Positions 62,151-64,000 of a stretch of DNA of 64,000 nucleotides are shown in pieces. The notes under the pieces were generated by a model. The model had not been told where the DNA came from, ran no database searches, and saw only the letters and a program-made list of their open reading frames with translations. The stretch's first letter is position 1. Every line of letters begins with the position of its first letter. The DNA lies in assembly GCA_965224105.1 (NCBI GenBank), contig CBDCYH010000002.1, positions 2,108,001-2,172,000 of the forward strand, read 5' to 3'. The position numbers and the translations under genes were made by a program. This stretch comes from CBDCYH01 sp965224105 (GTDB lineage Bacteria > Bacteroidota > Rhodothermia > Rhodothermales > JABDKH01).

Positions 62151-63613
62151 GAGCCAAATACGATCTCGGGACGCTCAATCGATTTAGTAATCTTTCGATT
62201 GATTGGAGAGCGCCGTCGCTGCTGATGCACCTAGGTGTACTCGTCGTTTTCGCTGTGGTAATGATTCTTGCCCCGATTGAAAAAGTATCTGGTGATTCAA
62301 TGACGCGCACTCTTGCAGCCTCGCAATTGTGTTTGTTCGCCTGGATGCTTTTTTCCTGGCGCATCAGCTCTGGGACCCTTCTCAATCCGTATGGACTCTT
62401 CATCTTGGCTGCTGGAGCCTTCCACTGTGCACTAAGTTTCTTGATCCTCATCGGGCGAACCGATGCAATGTTTCTTGTTAGCGAACTTGGAATGCTGAGT
62501 TTGTGTCGCACGATTATCGCTGTGACGATCGGGCTTGGGATGCTCCACCTTGGAGCTCTTGGGGGACTACTCTATGCCGACAGCCGTGAGACTGCAGAGC
62601 GGGAGCCAGATCGGTCGATGTTGTCGTCTGTGGGTCTCGCCCTGACGATCCTTTCGCTCCCTGGAATTATTTCAACGCTGGCTTATCGCCTCGAGGTCGT
62701 CGGGGTTGGTGGGTATATCGAACTATTCCAGAGCGGTGGTTTGGAAGGCCCCATGCAAACGCTGCTTGGTTTGTCTGAAAATTTGTTCCTGGCTGGCGTG
62801 ATGATGCTTATCGCGGGATCGAACAACAGGGGGAAAACCCTGGGACTTGTTGTCATCACGGTTCGGTCGGTGGTGCTTCTATATCTTGGATATCGGGCAT
62901 ATGCTCTTCTTCCAATTGTCGCGGCAGTTTGGTTGTGGCACACGGTCCAGCGCAAATTGCCTGTAAAGTCGCTGACGGCGGCGGGTGCCGCGTTCCTAAT
63001 TTTGGTAGCCCCGATTGTTCGCGGCTTGCGAGAGGGAGCTGGGCTGGACAGATGGTCCATCGGAAATATTGTTGAGGTTTGGCGCGGAGTTGACAATCCG
63101 CTCGTTTCACTATTGTCTGACATGGGATCGTCAGTACTGACAGTAGCCTACACGATCGAGCTTGTGCCTAGCGCAAGGCCCTTCGAAATGGGACTTGGCT
63201 ATGTTCGGGCCGCTCTCAATAGTTTACCCATCATTGATATTGGCAACTCGTACGGATATGCATCCTCGTGGCTGGCGTGGGCAGTCCGACCCGACTGGGC
63301 CAGCAGAGGTTTTGGCTTCGGCTACTCCTTTATTGCGGAAGCCTTTCTGAATTTCGGTTGGCTCGGGATTGCTTTTGTGACAGCAACCATTGGATTCGCA
63401 ATCGTTCGGATGGGATTGTGGGTTAAACAAGATCCTCTTCGCGCAGTCCTGGTCGCAGTTTTCTTGCCCTCGCTTCTTTTCTTTACCCGAGGGGAATCAA
63501 TCGACCTTGTACGACCGCTGCTCTGGCAAGCCGTTTTACCATGTGCTTTCGTCCTTTTTCTTCGGAAGCTCGGATGGCGAAGCAGAATGGAGGCTCTTCA
63601 AATCGATGAGTAG
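62138..63613 (+). CDS. Wzy-like O-antigen polymerase-type membrane protein
   Basis: A 491-residue membrane protein with about 12 spans and a long periplasmic loop (around RGLREGAGLDRWSIGNIVEVWRGVD to the SLPIIDIG region), the topology of Wzy polymerases. The sequence is divergent and no hard motif is available, so the call rests on topology and context between heparinase II/III and glycosyltransferase genes. It overlaps both neighbours. Confidence 0.75.
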   Translation: MDHIGAKYDLGTLNRFSNLSIDWRAPSLLMHLGVLVVFAVVMILAPIEKVSGDSMTRTLAASQLCLFAWMLFSWRISSGTLLNPYGLFILAAGAFHCALSFLILIGRTDAMFLVSELGMLSLCRTIIAVTIGLGMLHLGALGGLLYADSRETAEREPDRSMLSSVGLALTILSLPGIISTLAYRLEVVGVGGYIELFQSGGLEGPMQTLLGLSENLFLAGVMMLIAGSNNRGKTLGLVVITVRSVVLLYLGYRAYALLPIVAAVWLWHTVQRKLPVKSLTAAGAAFLILVAPIVRGLREGAGLDRWSIGNIVEVWRGVDNPLVSLLSDMGSSVLTVAYTIELVPSARPFEMGLGYVRAALNSLPIIDIGNSYGYASSWLAWAVRPDWASRGFGFGYSFIAEAFLNFGWLGIAFVTATIGFAIVRMGLWVKQDPLRAVLVAVFLPSLLFFTRGESIDLVRPLLWQAVLPCAFVLFLRKLGWRSRMEALQIDE

Positions 63614-64000
63614 AAGGGCTGTAGGAATCCTCGCGTACGATTTCTCAACCCGGATAATGGGCGGGTCAATTAGGATAATCGCGTTCGCGAAAGCACTGGC
63701 GGATAATGGGCATCCCGTTTATGTGTTTACTGCAAGTGCAAAGCCGGAGTGGCCCGACATTGAAGGAGTAGCAATCCACTTTGCGTCATCATTGGAGAAA
63801 AGAGCAAGCGGTGGGTTGCATTCTTCGGGGGCGGACTCCGTTCTAAGAAAACCGCGCGGATTCGCAAGGTTCGCAAAGATGTTGCAACATGTCGTACCGG
63901 TGGAGCGACAATGGATTTGGTGCAAACAGTCGTTTACCAACGCCTACAAATTCTTTTCCGATGCATCCATCGATACGTTACTATCAACAAGCAGTCCGTA
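63606..64000 (+). CDS. Glycosyltransferase (GT4-like), N-terminal fragment
   Basis: An open frame of 131 codons from ATG 63606 to the right edge, overlapping the polymerase stop by 8 bp, too close to the window end to be listed as a complete gene. The translation begins MSRRAVGILAYDFSTRIMGG, followed by AFAKALADNGHPVYVFTA, the N-terminal pattern of GT-B glycosyltransferases. It ends in DTLLSTSSP, the beta-alpha region that precedes the linker in this fold. It continues the polysaccharide locus beyond the window. Confidence 0.78.
   Translation, partial: MSRRAVGILAYDFSTRIMGGSIRIIAFAKALADNGHPVYVFTASAKPEWPDIEGVAIHFASSLEKRASGGLHSSGADSVLRKPRGFARFAKMLQHVVPVERQWIWCKQSFTNAYKFFSDASIDTLLSTSSP

Noticed and set aside
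1..64000. CRISPR arrays, insertion sequences, integrases, prophage or plasmid origins
   Set aside because: No regularly spaced repeats, transposase, integrase or phage structural genes were seen; tRNA genes have no adjacent integrase or duplicated 3' ends that I could spot.

Overview
The window reads as an ordinary chromosomal stretch from a marine or aquatic member of the Bacteroidota/Rhodothermota side of the FCB group. The evidence is a TonB receptor with a carboxypeptidase-like N-terminal domain paired with a DUF4249 lipoprotein, a DUF5916/CBM9-like outer-membrane protein, a PorZ-like type IX secretion component with a C-terminal sorting-type domain, a fused alpha/beta E1 2-oxoacid dehydrogenase, and few clear Shine-Dalgarno sites. 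A genuine LexA (missing in many Bacteroidota) favours the Rhodothermota/Balneolota lineages. That placement is inference. I see no phage, transposase, integrase, rRNA or CRISPR array, and gene density is high: no gene-free stretch exceeds 300 bases.

Layout. 1-7.3 kb: a partial SGNH-hydrolase lipoprotein, a cyclic-nucleotide-gated K+ channel, then a leftward run of sodium:solute symporter, CutC, zinc alcohol dehydrogenase and DUF5916 protein. 7.3-10.5 kb: tRNA-Ala with a strong terminator and a three-gene leftward cluster of pilin-like single-pass membrane proteins. 10.7-18.7 kb: aconitase and a PerM-type permease (rightward), a secreted alpha-amylase, lexA and recO (leftward), a ComEA-type helix-hairpin-helix protein and a small membrane protein. 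18.8-24.8 kb: TerB-like protein, glycerophosphodiesterase, TonB receptor plus DUF4249 lipoprotein, NUDIX hydrolase and Hsp20. 25-30.9 kb: fumarylacetoacetase with a conserved unnamed partner, a TPR lipoprotein, a cystathionine gamma-synthase-type enzyme and an outer-membrane barrel. 30.9-36.6 kb: branched-chain E1, a sensor kinase/response regulator pair and alanine racemase, all leftward. 36.8-50.5 kb: mostly rightward housekeeping genes (dihydroorotase, phosphoesterase, D-Ala-D-Ala ligase, NrnA, PepA, PdxA, methyltransferase, FtsE, alanine symporter, Upp, sulfotransferase, NhaC, cupin).

50.5-64 kb is the most distinctive part. After a DUF72 protein and a UPF0104-type flippase-like membrane protein comes a PorZ-like protein, tRNA-His and tRNA-Glu with a shared terminator, a kinase-fold protein, and a polysaccharide locus (deacetylase-like protein, Wzx-type flippase, two glycosyltransferases, heparinase II/III protein, Wzy-type polymerase) that runs off the right edge. 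In Porphyromonas, PorZ recognises anionic LPS, so PorZ beside a surface-polysaccharide locus suggests a functional link between glycan synthesis and type IX surface attachment.

Cell-wall genes (alr, ddl) and nucleotide genes (pyrC, upp, nrnA) are scattered rather than grouped. Clear intrinsic terminators follow tRNA-Ala, hsp20, the TPR gene and tRNA-Glu.
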